DNA from: Psychroflexus aestuariivivens
Lineage (GTDB): Bacteria > Bacteroidota > Bacteroidia > Flavobacteriales > Flavobacteriaceae
NCBI RefSeq assembly: GCF_004010055.1
Contig: NZ_RQVT01000001.1
Span: 62,001-126,000 of the forward strand
Direction: 5' to 3'
DNA: 64,000 nucleotides
Shown here: positions 24,652-32,965 of the stretch, piece after piece
How positions within the stretch are numbered: position 1 is the first letter of the stretch
Layout: each line of letters opens with the position of its first letter
Translations under genes and position numbers: made by a program
The notes under the pieces: model-generated
Seen by the model: the letters and a program-made list of their open reading frames with translations, nothing else
Told to the model about the DNA's origin: nothing
The model's database searches: none

Positions 24652-25422
24652 TTACTCCTTATCTTTCAATGTGATGACGAAAGCGTCAGGATATTTTTTA
24701 TCAATTTTTGATAAGAATTTTTCTGCTGCTGTTCTATTTTTGAATTGTCCCAAAATTAAAGTGTATAATTTACTGTCGTTTAATTCTTTGATTTGAATTA
24801 TTGCAGTTTCATCATAACTGATTTTTAGATTGCTAGCCAACCTAAGCAGGTTTGAGTTTTCTCTAAAACTTCCAATCTGAACACCATAAAAATCTGGTTC
24901 AATTTTTTCGATGTTTAATTTATATAATTCTTTAATTACTGGCGCTTGACTCGATTTTTTTTGAAGCTGATTATTTACATTTTCAGGTTGAGCAATCTCA
25001 GTAACTTTCCGATTACTTTTTTCAACAGGAAGTTCCTTTTCGGGTTTTTGGATTTCAACTTGATTTAAATCGCTGTCTTTACCAAGCACTTCAATTGTAA
25101 CTTCAATAATACCAGATTCTAAAGCGCCGAGTTCTTCTGCAACAGATTTTGATAAATCGATAATACGACCGCGAATAAAAGGTCCGCGGTCGTTTATTCT
25201 TACAATTGTACTTCGATTATTATTTAAATTGGTAACTTTTACTTTTGTGTTGAAAGGCAGTTTCCTGTGAGCGGCGGTTGCTTCAGCATGGCGATATATT
25301 TCTCCGCTTGCGGTTTCACGACCTTCAAATTTGTCGGCGTAAAAAGAAGCTTTCCCACTTTGAGTTTGACTCATTGAAGAAAAACAAATCAATAAAATAA
25401 GAATTGAAAACAAAGATTTCAT
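24652..25422 (-). CDS. rlpA: RlpA-like lytic transglycosylase with SPOR domain
   Basis: 256 residues with a signal peptide (to about SQTQ20). The double-psi beta-barrel (about 22-100) contains GKASFYADKFEGRETASGE, AHRKLPFNTKVKVTN and RINDRGPFIRGRIIDLS, including the catalytic-type Asp in NDRGPF. A charged linker is followed by a C-terminal SPOR domain (about 175-252: YGVQIGSFRENSNLLRLA), which binds denuded septal peptidoglycan. RlpA cleaves naked glycan strands at the division site in characterised species. It is 2 bases from serA. Confidence 0.92.
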   Translation of the reverse strand: MKSLFSILILLICFSSMSQTQSGKASFYADKFEGRETASGEIYRHAEATAAHRKLPFNTKVKVTNLNNNRSTIVRINDRGPFIRGRIIDLSKSVAEELGALESGIIEVTIEVLGKDSDLNQVEIQKPEKELPVEKSNRKVTEIAQPENVNNQLQKKSSQAPVIKELYKLNIEKIEPDFYGVQIGSFRENSNLLRLASNLKISYDETAIIQIKELNDSKLYTLILGQFKNRTAAEKFLSKIDKKYPDAFVITLKDKE

Positions 25423-25424
25423 AA

Positions 25425-26378
25425 TTATGAGTTTGAGATGCTGATGATTTGGTCTGCCAATTCTACTCCGATTCGATCTTGAGCCTCAACCGTCGCGCCA
25501 CCAATGTGTGGACTTAAAGATAATTTTTGATTCATCAATAATTGAACAGGCGGTTCAGGTTCGTTTTCGAAAACATCTAAAGCTGCGAAAGACAATTTGT
25601 TTTCATCTAAAGCTTCAACAAGGGCAACTTCATCAATAACGCCACCTCTGGCAGTATTTATAATTGCAGCTGAAGTTTTCATTTTTTCAATCTCTTTTTT
25701 GCCAATGATATATTCTTTTTGAGCTGGAACGTGAACACTTATGAAATCGGATTCTGCTAAAACTGAGTCCATTTTTTCAGTAGAAATCGAAAAAGTCAAA
25801 CTTTGTCCATCATAGAAATCCAATTGTAGGTCTACTGAAAATTCTTGAACGTCGAAAGCTTTTACTTTCATGCCCAAACCAATTGCTTTTTTGGCTAATT
25901 CCTGACCAATTCTGCCAAAACCGATGATTCCTAAAGTCTTGCCTTTCAATTCAGAACCTTTAGCATAAGCTTTTTTCAAAACTTTAAATTTTTTGTCTCC
26001 TTCCAAAGGCATTTCGCGATTGGCATCTTTCAGAAAACGCACACCACTGAAAATATGGGCTAAAACCAATTCCGCAACACTTTCTGAAGATGCGGCTGGT
26101 GTATTTATGACTTTTATGCCTTTTGACTGGGCATAATCCACATCTATGTTATCCAGACCAACACCACCGCGTCCAATAATTTTCAAACTATCGCAGGCAT
26201 CAATAATATCTTTTCTGACTTTGGTGGCGCTACGAACCAAGATGACATTAATTTCATTTTCGTTGATATAGTCGATGAGTTGCTCTTGAGCTACTTTTTT
26301 TTCGATGACTTCATGTCCGGCATCCTTAAGTTTTTTCACACCACTCTCAGAAACACCGTCGTTTGCTAATATTTTCAT
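25425..26378 (-). CDS. serA: D-3-phosphoglycerate dehydrogenase (no ACT domain)
   Basis: 317 residues. D-2-hydroxyacid dehydrogenase motifs: GRGGVGLDNIDV (about 87-98), nucleotide-binding GIIGFGRIGQELAKKA (about 149-164), INTARGGVID with the substrate Arg, the Glu in FENEPEPP and the catalytic His in LSPHIGGATVEA. It is short, without the C-terminal ACT regulatory domain, so no serine feedback of the E. coli type is expected. Adjacent serC (12 bases upstream in the operon) makes 3-phosphoglycerate the likely substrate. Phosphoserine phosphatase is not in the window. Confidence 0.93.
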   Translation of the reverse strand: MKILANDGVSESGVKKLKDAGHEVIEKKVAQEQLIDYINENEINVILVRSATKVRKDIIDACDSLKIIGRGGVGLDNIDVDYAQSKGIKVINTPAASSESVAELVLAHIFSGVRFLKDANREMPLEGDKKFKVLKKAYAKGSELKGKTLGIIGFGRIGQELAKKAIGLGMKVKAFDVQEFSVDLQLDFYDGQSLTFSISTEKMDSVLAESDFISVHVPAQKEYIIGKKEIEKMKTSAAIINTARGGVIDEVALVEALDENKLSFAALDVFENEPEPPVQLLMNQKLSLSPHIGGATVEAQDRIGVELADQIISISNS

Positions 26379-26389
26379 TTTAAATTATT

Positions 26390-27460
26390 TTAAGCTTGAT
26401 TTTCTAATTCCTTCATTACATTGACCAAAACCTGAACGCTTTCTAGTGGCAATGCGTTATACATTGATGCGCGATAGCCGCCAACACTTCTGTGACCGCT
26501 CACACCATTGATTTCTGCAGCTTTCCATAGCGAGTCAAATTTATCTTTCAAGGATTCTTCATTCAGTGTGAAAGTCGCATTCATCATTGAACGGTCTTCT
26601 TGTTCTGCAAATCCTTTAAATAATGGATTTCTGTCAATTTCACTGTAAATTAAATCTGCTTTGGCTTGATTTTTCTTTTCTATTGCAGAAATACCACCAT
26701 TTCTTTCCAACCATTCTAAAGTTAGCATAGAAACGTAAACCGAAAATACCGGTGGCGTATTGAACATACTGTCTTTGCTAATCATTGTTTGGTAGTTCAG
26801 CATAGATGGTATTTGGCGAGAAACTTTACCGAGAATATCTTCTTTAACAACGACCAAAGTTGCGCCAGCAGGACCCATATTTTTCTGAGCGCCAGCGTAA
26901 ATTAAATCGAATTTAGAAAAATCCATTTGACGTGAAAAAATATCGCTACTCATGTCGCAAATCATTGGAACATTTCCAGTGTCTGGAAAAGATTTCATCT
27001 GTGTTCCAAAAATAGTATTGTTGCTGGTACAATGGAAATAATCAGCATCAGAAGGCACTGTAAAGTCTTTAGGAATAAAATTAAAGTTTTTATCTTTTGA
27101 ACTGGCTACAACTTCAACATCACCAAGGATTCTAGCTTCTTTAATGGCTTTTGTCGACCAAGAGCCTGTATCCAAATATGCTGCTTTATTTTCCAAAAGG
27201 TTGAAAGCATTCATGATAAATTGCATGCTGGCTCCACCTTGCAAAAACAAAGCTTGGTAACCTTGGTTTTCTAATCCTAAATGTTTTAGAGCCAATTGCC
27301 TGGCTTTTTCCATAATTTCGACAAAAGCTGGACTTCGGTGAGAAATTTCTAGAATCGATAGACCAGAATTGTCTAAATCGATAACAGATTGAGATGCTTT
27401 TTCAAAAACTTCGCTAGGTAAAATACATGGACCAGCGCTAAAATTGTGTTTTCTTGACAT
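26390..27460 (-). CDS. serC: phosphoserine aminotransferase
   Basis: A 356-residue class V PLP aminotransferase. It starts with HNFSAGPCILPSEVFEKA, has LFLQGGASMQF near residue 70, the PLP-lysine in FDLIYAGAQKNMGPAG (about 190) and GHRSVGGYRASMYNALP near the C-terminus, all SerC signatures. It converts 3-phosphohydroxypyruvate and glutamate to phosphoserine; in many bacteria it also acts in pyridoxal phosphate synthesis. It lies between serA and a LuxC-like reductase in the leftward operon. Confidence 0.97.
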   Translation of the reverse strand: MSRKHNFSAGPCILPSEVFEKASQSVIDLDNSGLSILEISHRSPAFVEIMEKARQLALKHLGLENQGYQALFLQGGASMQFIMNAFNLLENKAAYLDTGSWSTKAIKEARILGDVEVVASSKDKNFNFIPKDFTVPSDADYFHCTSNNTIFGTQMKSFPDTGNVPMICDMSSDIFSRQMDFSKFDLIYAGAQKNMGPAGATLVVVKEDILGKVSRQIPSMLNYQTMISKDSMFNTPPVFSVYVSMLTLEWLERNGGISAIEKKNQAKADLIYSEIDRNPLFKGFAEQEDRSMMNATFTLNEESLKDKFDSLWKAAEINGVSGHRSVGGYRASMYNALPLESVQVLVNVMKELENQA

Positions 27461-27471
27461 ATTATTTTGGT

Positions 27472-28509
27472 TTAGTTCAATGCTAATAAAAATTTTAAAG
27501 TATCTACGCCATCGGCATAGTCTGATAAACTAGGATTTTGGCTTTCTCCAAAATCAGTTTCTGTAAAGTCAAAATGTCCAACTTTACATTGAATTTTATT
27601 TTTGTCAGATTCTAATTTATTTTGAAGTTGCTCCTCGTTTTTATAGGTTTCGTAAAATAAACAACCAATAGGCGAGGCGTAGCTTGAATCTTCTTTCAAA
27701 ATAAGAAAATTGTTATCTAATAATTTTACACTGCTCATCAAATACACCGCTTTGTTATAATCATAATTATTGGCATATTTATGATGGTCAATATAAGTTT
27801 TATATTCGAAAATTGATTCGAAAAAGGTATCAAATTTGTAGTTTTCGGGCACAAACAATTTTGAGACATTTCGACAACCTAAACCAAAATACCTAAATAT
27901 ATCTTCACCGAAAGTTTTTAGTTCACTTTCTGATTCATTTCCGGACAAAACCGCCACAGAGTTTCTGTTTTTCCGAATGATACTGGGTTTATTTTTAAAA
28001 TAATATTCAAAATATCTAGCTGTATTGTTGCTGCCTGTAGCAATAACTGCATCGAAATTTTCCAATTTGTTTTCAGTAAAACGGATGCGATCTTTGAATT
28101 CAGGTTGAATATCTATTAAAGTTTCGGCTAAAAAAGGGAGTAAAACTTTATCATTCGAAGATAATTTTGCCAATACTTTATGACCAGAAATCAAAACTGA
28201 TAAAAAATCGTGAAACCCAACCAAAGGAATATTTCCAGCCATAATAATCGCCACATTTTTAGGGCTTTTAACTTGGAAATCGTAAACGCTAGTCCAATTT
28301 TTTAAATTTTGAGAATTCAAAATTTCAGCCCAAGCTGTAATCGCGTGATTGACTTGACTTGGCGTAAACCAAGCATTTTGAATTTCAGCTTGGCGAATTT
28401 TATTAATTAATTTTTGTGAAAAATTAGCCGTCTGGTCAGAAGATTCTAAGTAATTTTGTAACAGTGAACCAAGTTCAGAAAAAGCATCGATACGCGCATC
28501 TAAAGTCAT
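27472..28509 (-). CDS. LuxC-like acyl-CoA reductase family protein
   Basis: 345 residues. The fold resembles aldehyde dehydrogenase/LuxC: AIIMAGNIPLVGFHDFLSVL (about 87-106), KVLAKLSSNDKVLLPFL, VIATGSNNTARYFEYYF (cofactor loop) and the nucleophile Cys in YFGLGCRNVSKLFVP. Family members reduce acyl-CoA or activated acids to aldehydes; the natural substrate in Flavobacteriia is not known. It heads the serC-serA-rlpA operon and is divergent from a ferredoxin gene. That pairing recurs in my memory of flavobacterial genomes, but its meaning is unclear. Confidence 0.8.
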   Translation of the reverse strand: MTLDARIDAFSELGSLLQNYLESSDQTANFSQKLINKIRQAEIQNAWFTPSQVNHAITAWAEILNSQNLKNWTSVYDFQVKSPKNVAIIMAGNIPLVGFHDFLSVLISGHKVLAKLSSNDKVLLPFLAETLIDIQPEFKDRIRFTENKLENFDAVIATGSNNTARYFEYYFKNKPSIIRKNRNSVAVLSGNESESELKTFGEDIFRYFGLGCRNVSKLFVPENYKFDTFFESIFEYKTYIDHHKYANNYDYNKAVYLMSSVKLLDNNFLILKEDSSYASPIGCLFYETYKNEEQLQNKLESDKNKIQCKVGHFDFTETDFGESQNPSLSDYADGVDTLKFLLALN

Positions 28510-28547
28510 AAGATTTGGTTAAGCGTTTAAGTGTTGCTATTTTTAAA

Positions 28548-28555
28548 CAAACTTA
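28548..28555 (-). promoter_or_regulatory. possible -7 element for the LuxC-like/serC/serA operon
   Basis: The reverse strand reads TAAGTTTG in the 63-base divergent gap, 38 bases before the start codon. No convincing -33 box. Confidence 0.35.
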
Positions 28556-28569
28556 CACAAATAAAATAA

Positions 28570-28926
<357 letters not shown>

Positions 28927-28972
28927 AGTTTCAGAAGCAATTGAAACTTATTTACCAATATTAAATTTTAAA

Positions 28973-29006
28973 AATAACGAAGATTTTGTACTTCGTTATT
29001 TTTTTT
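28973..29006 (+). terminator. intrinsic terminator of the ferredoxin gene
   Basis: AATAACGAAG and CTTCGTTATT pair perfectly around an 8-base loop and are followed by a T run, 46 bases after the ferredoxin stop. Confidence 0.92.
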
Positions 29007-29373
29007 GAATTTATCTTTCACGGATTTCAGTCTTATATGTTTGCCAATTAAATTGGGGTAAACTGGTTGTATTATCAAATTCATTTTAAAGTTCTATATT
29101 TTTGTTTAAAACCTTAAATCAAGTATCTTTTCAACTTAAAGAATTTCTAGGCTTTTTTTAGAATTTGATTGAGTTTACTTTTAAATGCGTTTTAAAAAAA
29201 ATCAGCTGATTCAATTTTAAACTGTTCAAGATTTTGAAGAAATGGTTTTTGAATAGTTTTATAAATTCTATATATTTATTAGAATTCTAAAAATCAATTG
29301 AACTTTATTTATTTGAATATCAGAAAACTTAAAATATTTTTATTAAACTAATTTTTAATTAAAAATCTTAACA
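29007..29373. other. A/T-rich intergenic stretch with no gene seen
   Basis: 367 bases between the ferredoxin terminator and the NAD(P)HX repair gene. No reading frame of useful length, no tRNA and no strong hairpin. A TATTTTTG at 29097-29104 matches the -7 consensus but is about 270 bases from the next start and lacks a -33 box. It may hold the promoter of the following gene. Confidence 0.6.
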
Positions 29374-30900
29374 ATGAAAATTCTGAACGCAAAAGAATTG
29401 GCTGAAGTCGATGAAAATACAATTAAAAAGCAAAATATATCGTCATGGGATTTGATGGAACGTGCTGCTAAAAAGGCTTTTGAATCAATGAAATCCTACA
29501 CTTCTTCTAAGCAGCAATGCATTCATATTTTTGCTGGAATTGGTAATAATGGTGGCGACGGATTGGCAATTGCTTATTTTCTAACCCAAGAAAATAATAA
29601 TGTCAAAGTCTATTTGGTAGAATACGCCGACTCAAAATCTGATGATAATGCTAAAAATTTTGAACGCTTAGAATCAAAAACAAAGCTAGAAATTATCTCT
29701 GTTTCAGATGAAAATTTTCAAATAGAACTCAACCCAAATGATTTTTGCATAGATTCCATTTTTGGATTTGGCTTAAATCGCCCAATGCCAGATTTTGTTC
29801 AGAAATTGATTAAAGAAATCAATCAAAGTCAAACTTTTAGGATTGCTATAGATGTGCCAAGTGGCGTGTATTTAGATCGAATTCCCAAAGAAGATGAAGA
29901 GATTTTCAATGCAGATCTTACATTAACTTTTCAATTGCCAAAACTGCCGTTTTTCTTGCCACAAGTGGGTTTTAATGTTGGTAAACTTGAAATTATTGAC
30001 ATTGGTCTTGACCAAGAAACCATTGATTCAATTGAAGCAAAAGTGGAGTATTTAAACCAAAATTTAGCTTCAACTTATGTTCAGAAAAGATCTCGATTTT
30101 CACATAAAGGAACTTTTGGTCACGCTTTAATTATTGGTGGAAGCCGATATATGTTAGGAAGTGTTATTTTATCAGCAAGTTCATGTATGCGTTCTGGAGT
30201 CGGCAAAACCAGTGTGTTGATGCCGAAAATCGGACACCAAAATATGATCAACCATAGACCAGAAGTAATGCTTGTTCCTCACGAATCTGAAGACTTTATT
30301 TCAGAAAAAAATTTGGATTTTGAACCAAATGCTATTGGAATTGGGGTTGGTATTTCCATGGAATCAGAAGCTGAAACTGCCTTAAAATTTTGGTTGGAAA
30401 ATTCAAAAAAACCAATGGTCATTGATGCAGATGCTTTAAATTTAATTTCAGAAAATGAGAGTTTACTTCAGCTAATTCCAAAAAATTCTATCTTGACTCC
30501 ACATCCTGGAGAATTGAAAAGATTGATTGGAAATTGGTCAGATGATTTTGATAAAATTGAAAAAATCAAATCTTTTTCAAAGAAATTTCAACTTATTATC
30601 TTAGCTAAAGATTCATTTTCAATTTGTGTAAATGGAGATGAAGTTTTCGTGAATTCTACAGGAAATTCAGGAATGGCTACTGCTGGAAGTGGCGATGTGC
30701 TAATGGGACTTATCACAAGTTTGTTGGCACAAAATTATGAACCAAAATCCGCAGCAGTTTTAGGAATGTATCTTCATGGTTTAGCTGGAAATTTGGCAGC
30801 GCGAGTAACTTCAGAAGAAAGTTTGGTGGCTTCGGATCTCATAGATTATTTTGGATTGGCATTTTCGGAAATAAAGCCCCGAACAAATGTAAAAAAATAA
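29374..30900 (+). CDS. nnrD: bifunctional NAD(P)HX epimerase / ADP-dependent NAD(P)HX dehydratase
   Basis: 508 residues. The N-terminal YjeF-N epimerase domain (about 1-220) has HIFAGIGNNGGDGLAIAYFL and the Asp in FCIDSIFGFGLNRP. The C-terminal ribokinase-like YjeF-C domain (about 230-500) has the HKGTFGHALIIGGSRYMLG motif, ILTPHPGELKRLIG and STGNSGMATAGSGDVL with the catalytic Asp. It repairs hydrated NADH and NADPH in the cytoplasm. The fused form (as E. coli Nnr) is usual in Bacteroidota. hutH starts 33 bases later. Confidence 0.96.
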   Translation: MKILNAKELAEVDENTIKKQNISSWDLMERAAKKAFESMKSYTSSKQQCIHIFAGIGNNGGDGLAIAYFLTQENNNVKVYLVEYADSKSDDNAKNFERLESKTKLEIISVSDENFQIELNPNDFCIDSIFGFGLNRPMPDFVQKLIKEINQSQTFRIAIDVPSGVYLDRIPKEDEEIFNADLTLTFQLPKLPFFLPQVGFNVGKLEIIDIGLDQETIDSIEAKVEYLNQNLASTYVQKRSRFSHKGTFGHALIIGGSRYMLGSVILSASSCMRSGVGKTSVLMPKIGHQNMINHRPEVMLVPHESEDFISEKNLDFEPNAIGIGVGISMESEAETALKFWLENSKKPMVIDADALNLISENESLLQLIPKNSILTPHPGELKRLIGNWSDDFDKIEKIKSFSKKFQLIILAKDSFSICVNGDEVFVNSTGNSGMATAGSGDVLMGLITSLLAQNYEPKSAAVLGMYLHGLAGNLAARVTSEESLVASDLIDYFGLAFSEIKPRTNVKK

Positions 30901-30901
30901 C

Positions 30902-30909
30902 TAATTTTG
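30902..30909 (+). promoter_or_regulatory. -7 element for hutH
   Basis: TAATTTTG matches TAnnTTTG and starts right after the upstream stop codon, 24 bases before the hutH ATG. It overlaps the left arm of an inverted repeat. Confidence 0.45.
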
Positions 30910-30930
30910 TGACACTTTAAAAATGTCACA
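30908..30930 (+). promoter_or_regulatory. inverted repeat TGTGACA-N9-TGTCACA before hutH
   Basis: Perfect 7-bp arms (30908-30914 and 30924-30930) separated by nine bases, ending three bases before the ATG. It covers the expected transcription start, so it may be an operator for a dimeric regulator, or a leader hairpin that hides the start site. Confidence 0.5.
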
Positions 30931-30933
30931 ATT

Positions 30934-32424
30934 ATGAGTAAAATCCATTATATAGATAGTTCAGTTTTAGATTTTGAAACTATAGAAAAAATTTTAGACG
31001 AAAATTATCATTTGGCTTTAAGCGAAGAAGCCGAAAGTAAAATCAATAAAGCGAGACACTATTTAGATCAAAAACAGCAAGACAGAGACAAGCCTATTTA
31101 TGGTGTCAATACTGGATTTGGTTCACTTTGTAATATCAAAATTGCTGAAGACCAGTTAACACAGTTGCAAGAAAATTTAGTCATGTCTCACGCTTGTGGA
31201 ACAGGTGAGCGCGTTCGTCCGATTATAGTGAAACTAATGCTTTTGCTAAAAATACAGTCCCTAAGTTATGGCAATTCTGGTGTGAGTGTTGCATTGGTTC
31301 AACGTCTGATAGATTTTTTTAATAAGGATATTCTACCAGTTATTTTTGAACAAGGCTCCCTTGGCGCATCTGGCGATTTAGCGCCTTTAGCTCATTTGTC
31401 TCTGCCACTTATTGGTAAAGGTAAAGTGATATATAAAGGTGAAGAAAAATCTGCAGAAGCAGTTTTGAATGAGTTCAATTGGAAACCGATTCAACTTCAA
31501 TCTAAAGAAGGTTTAGCATTGTTGAATGGAACTCAGTTTATGAGTGCTCACGGAGTGTTTTCAATTTTGAAAACCAAACGATTGTCTAGTCAAGCAGATT
31601 TTATTTCGGCCATTTCTATCGATGCATTTGATTGCAATATGTCGCCTTACGATGAGTTGGTACACGATGTGCGCCCTCACCGTGGACAAATAAAGACTGC
31701 GCAACGGATTTTGGAAATTTTAGATGACAGTGAGATTGCTAAAAGACATAAAACCAATGTTCAAGATCCATATTCTTTCCGTTGTGTACCTCAAGTTCAT
31801 GGCGCTAGTAAAGATGCCTTACACTATGTTTTTCAAACTGTAAAAACTGAAATAAACAGTGTCACTGACAATCCAAATGTATTTGTTGATGAAGATAAAG
31901 TGATTTCTGGAGGAAATTTTCACGGGCAGCCTATGGCTTTAGCCTTGGATTTTATGGCAATTGCTTTGAGTGAACTCGGCAATATTTCTGAAAGACGAAC
32001 ATATCAACTTGTCTCTGGTTTGAGGGGTTTGCCCGATTTTTTGGTTGATTCTCCTGGTCTAAATAGCGGATTTATGATTCCACAGTACACGGCTGCCAGT
32101 ATTGTAAGCCAAAACAAGCAACTCTGCACACCGGCAAGCGTAGATTCTATTGTATCTTCTAACGGCCAAGAAGATCACGTGAGTATGGGTGCAAATTCTG
32201 CAACAAAACTGGTTCGTGTTTTAGATAATTTGGAACGCATTCTTGCTATTGAAATTTTTAATGCATCACAAGCTCTGCACTTCAGACATCCCTTAAAAAG
32301 TTCAACTCAAGTTGAAAATATCCTTTCAAAATTTAGAAAAGTTGTGCCTGTAGTGAAAGAAGATAAAATCATGTCAGATGAAATAGAAAAATCAATAATT
32401 TTCTTAAATAATCATAAATTTTAA
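30934..32424 (+). CDS. hutH: histidine ammonia-lyase
   Basis: A 496-residue enzyme of the aromatic amino acid lyase family. The Ala145-Ser146-Gly147 triplet in GSLGASGDLAPLAH forms the MIO cofactor; IYGVNTGFGSL (56-66) carries the catalytic Tyr, with MSHACGTGERV after it and GGNFHGQPMALALD later. The sequence follows HutH rather than flavobacterial tyrosine ammonia-lyase, for example YDELVHDVRPHRGQ. It deaminates histidine to urocanate. hutU and hutI are not beside it. An inverted repeat directly upstream suggests its own control. Confidence 0.92.
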   Translation: MSKIHYIDSSVLDFETIEKILDENYHLALSEEAESKINKARHYLDQKQQDRDKPIYGVNTGFGSLCNIKIAEDQLTQLQENLVMSHACGTGERVRPIIVKLMLLLKIQSLSYGNSGVSVALVQRLIDFFNKDILPVIFEQGSLGASGDLAPLAHLSLPLIGKGKVIYKGEEKSAEAVLNEFNWKPIQLQSKEGLALLNGTQFMSAHGVFSILKTKRLSSQADFISAISIDAFDCNMSPYDELVHDVRPHRGQIKTAQRILEILDDSEIAKRHKTNVQDPYSFRCVPQVHGASKDALHYVFQTVKTEINSVTDNPNVFVDEDKVISGGNFHGQPMALALDFMAIALSELGNISERRTYQLVSGLRGLPDFLVDSPGLNSGFMIPQYTAASIVSQNKQLCTPASVDSIVSSNGQEDHVSMGANSATKLVRVLDNLERILAIEIFNASQALHFRHPLKSSTQVENILSKFRKVVPVVKEDKIMSDEIEKSIIFLNNHKF

Positions 32425-32469
32425 TTATTTCTATTAAATAATTCTATTTTCGTGAAAAAATTTATGATA

Positions 32470-32889
32470 ATGAAATATTCAAAATTAGGTTTAGTTTTAG
32501 TGAGTGTTTTTTTAATGATGGCATGTGCCCAAAAAGTTGCTTTTCCAGTTTCCAATGTCGTACCAGGTGCAGAGGTAGAAGCCAAAATAAAAACTGATAA
32601 TAATGATAATTATGAAATCGATTTGAAAGTTAAGAATTTGACTTCACCAGATCGTCTAGAACCACCAAAAGAAATGTATGTAGTTTGGGTTGAAACCGAA
32701 AGAGGAACAAAAAATTTAGGACGTTTAGAGATTTCAAAAGGAATGTTCTCTGGAACTAGGAGTGGAAGTTTGAAAACAGTTTCCCCTTACAAACCAAAGC
32801 GAATTTTGATAACGGCAGAAAATTCATCTTCTAATAATGAACCAGGAAGTCAGGTTATTTTGTCTTCTGAAGAGATTTCGATGAAGTAG
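32470..32889 (+). CDS. small lipoprotein of unknown function
   Basis: 139 residues from ATG 32470 with a lipoprotein signal (lipobox MMAC, Cys19). GTG 32452 and ATG 32464 are in frame, but TATTTTCG at 32446-32453 looks like a -7 element, so the later ATG is preferred. The mature part (about 20-139) is beta-rich with no recognised motif beyond a repeated charged pattern (EAKIKTDNNDNYEIDLKVKN) and KEMYVVWVETERGTKNLGRL, like a fibronectin- or immunoglobulin-type sandwich. It is followed by a strong bidirectional terminator. Function unknown. Confidence 0.7.
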   Translation: MKYSKLGLVLVSVFLMMACAQKVAFPVSNVVPGAEVEAKIKTDNNDNYEIDLKVKNLTSPDRLEPPKEMYVVWVETERGTKNLGRLEISKGMFSGTRSGSLKTVSPYKPKRILITAENSSSNNEPGSQVILSSEEISMK

Positions 32890-32907
32890 AGATAAAAAAT
32901 ATAGCAT

Positions 32908-32946
32908 AAAAAACCTCATAATTTTTTAAAAATTATGAGGTTTTTT
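32908..32946. terminator. bidirectional terminator between lipoprotein and acyl-CoA ligase genes
   Basis: A perfect 19-bp stem around one base (32927), with A and T runs at both ends, so it works on either strand. It lies in the 76-base gap between convergent genes. Confidence 0.95.
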
Positions 32947-32965
32947 ATATGTTTAAAATTTAAGT

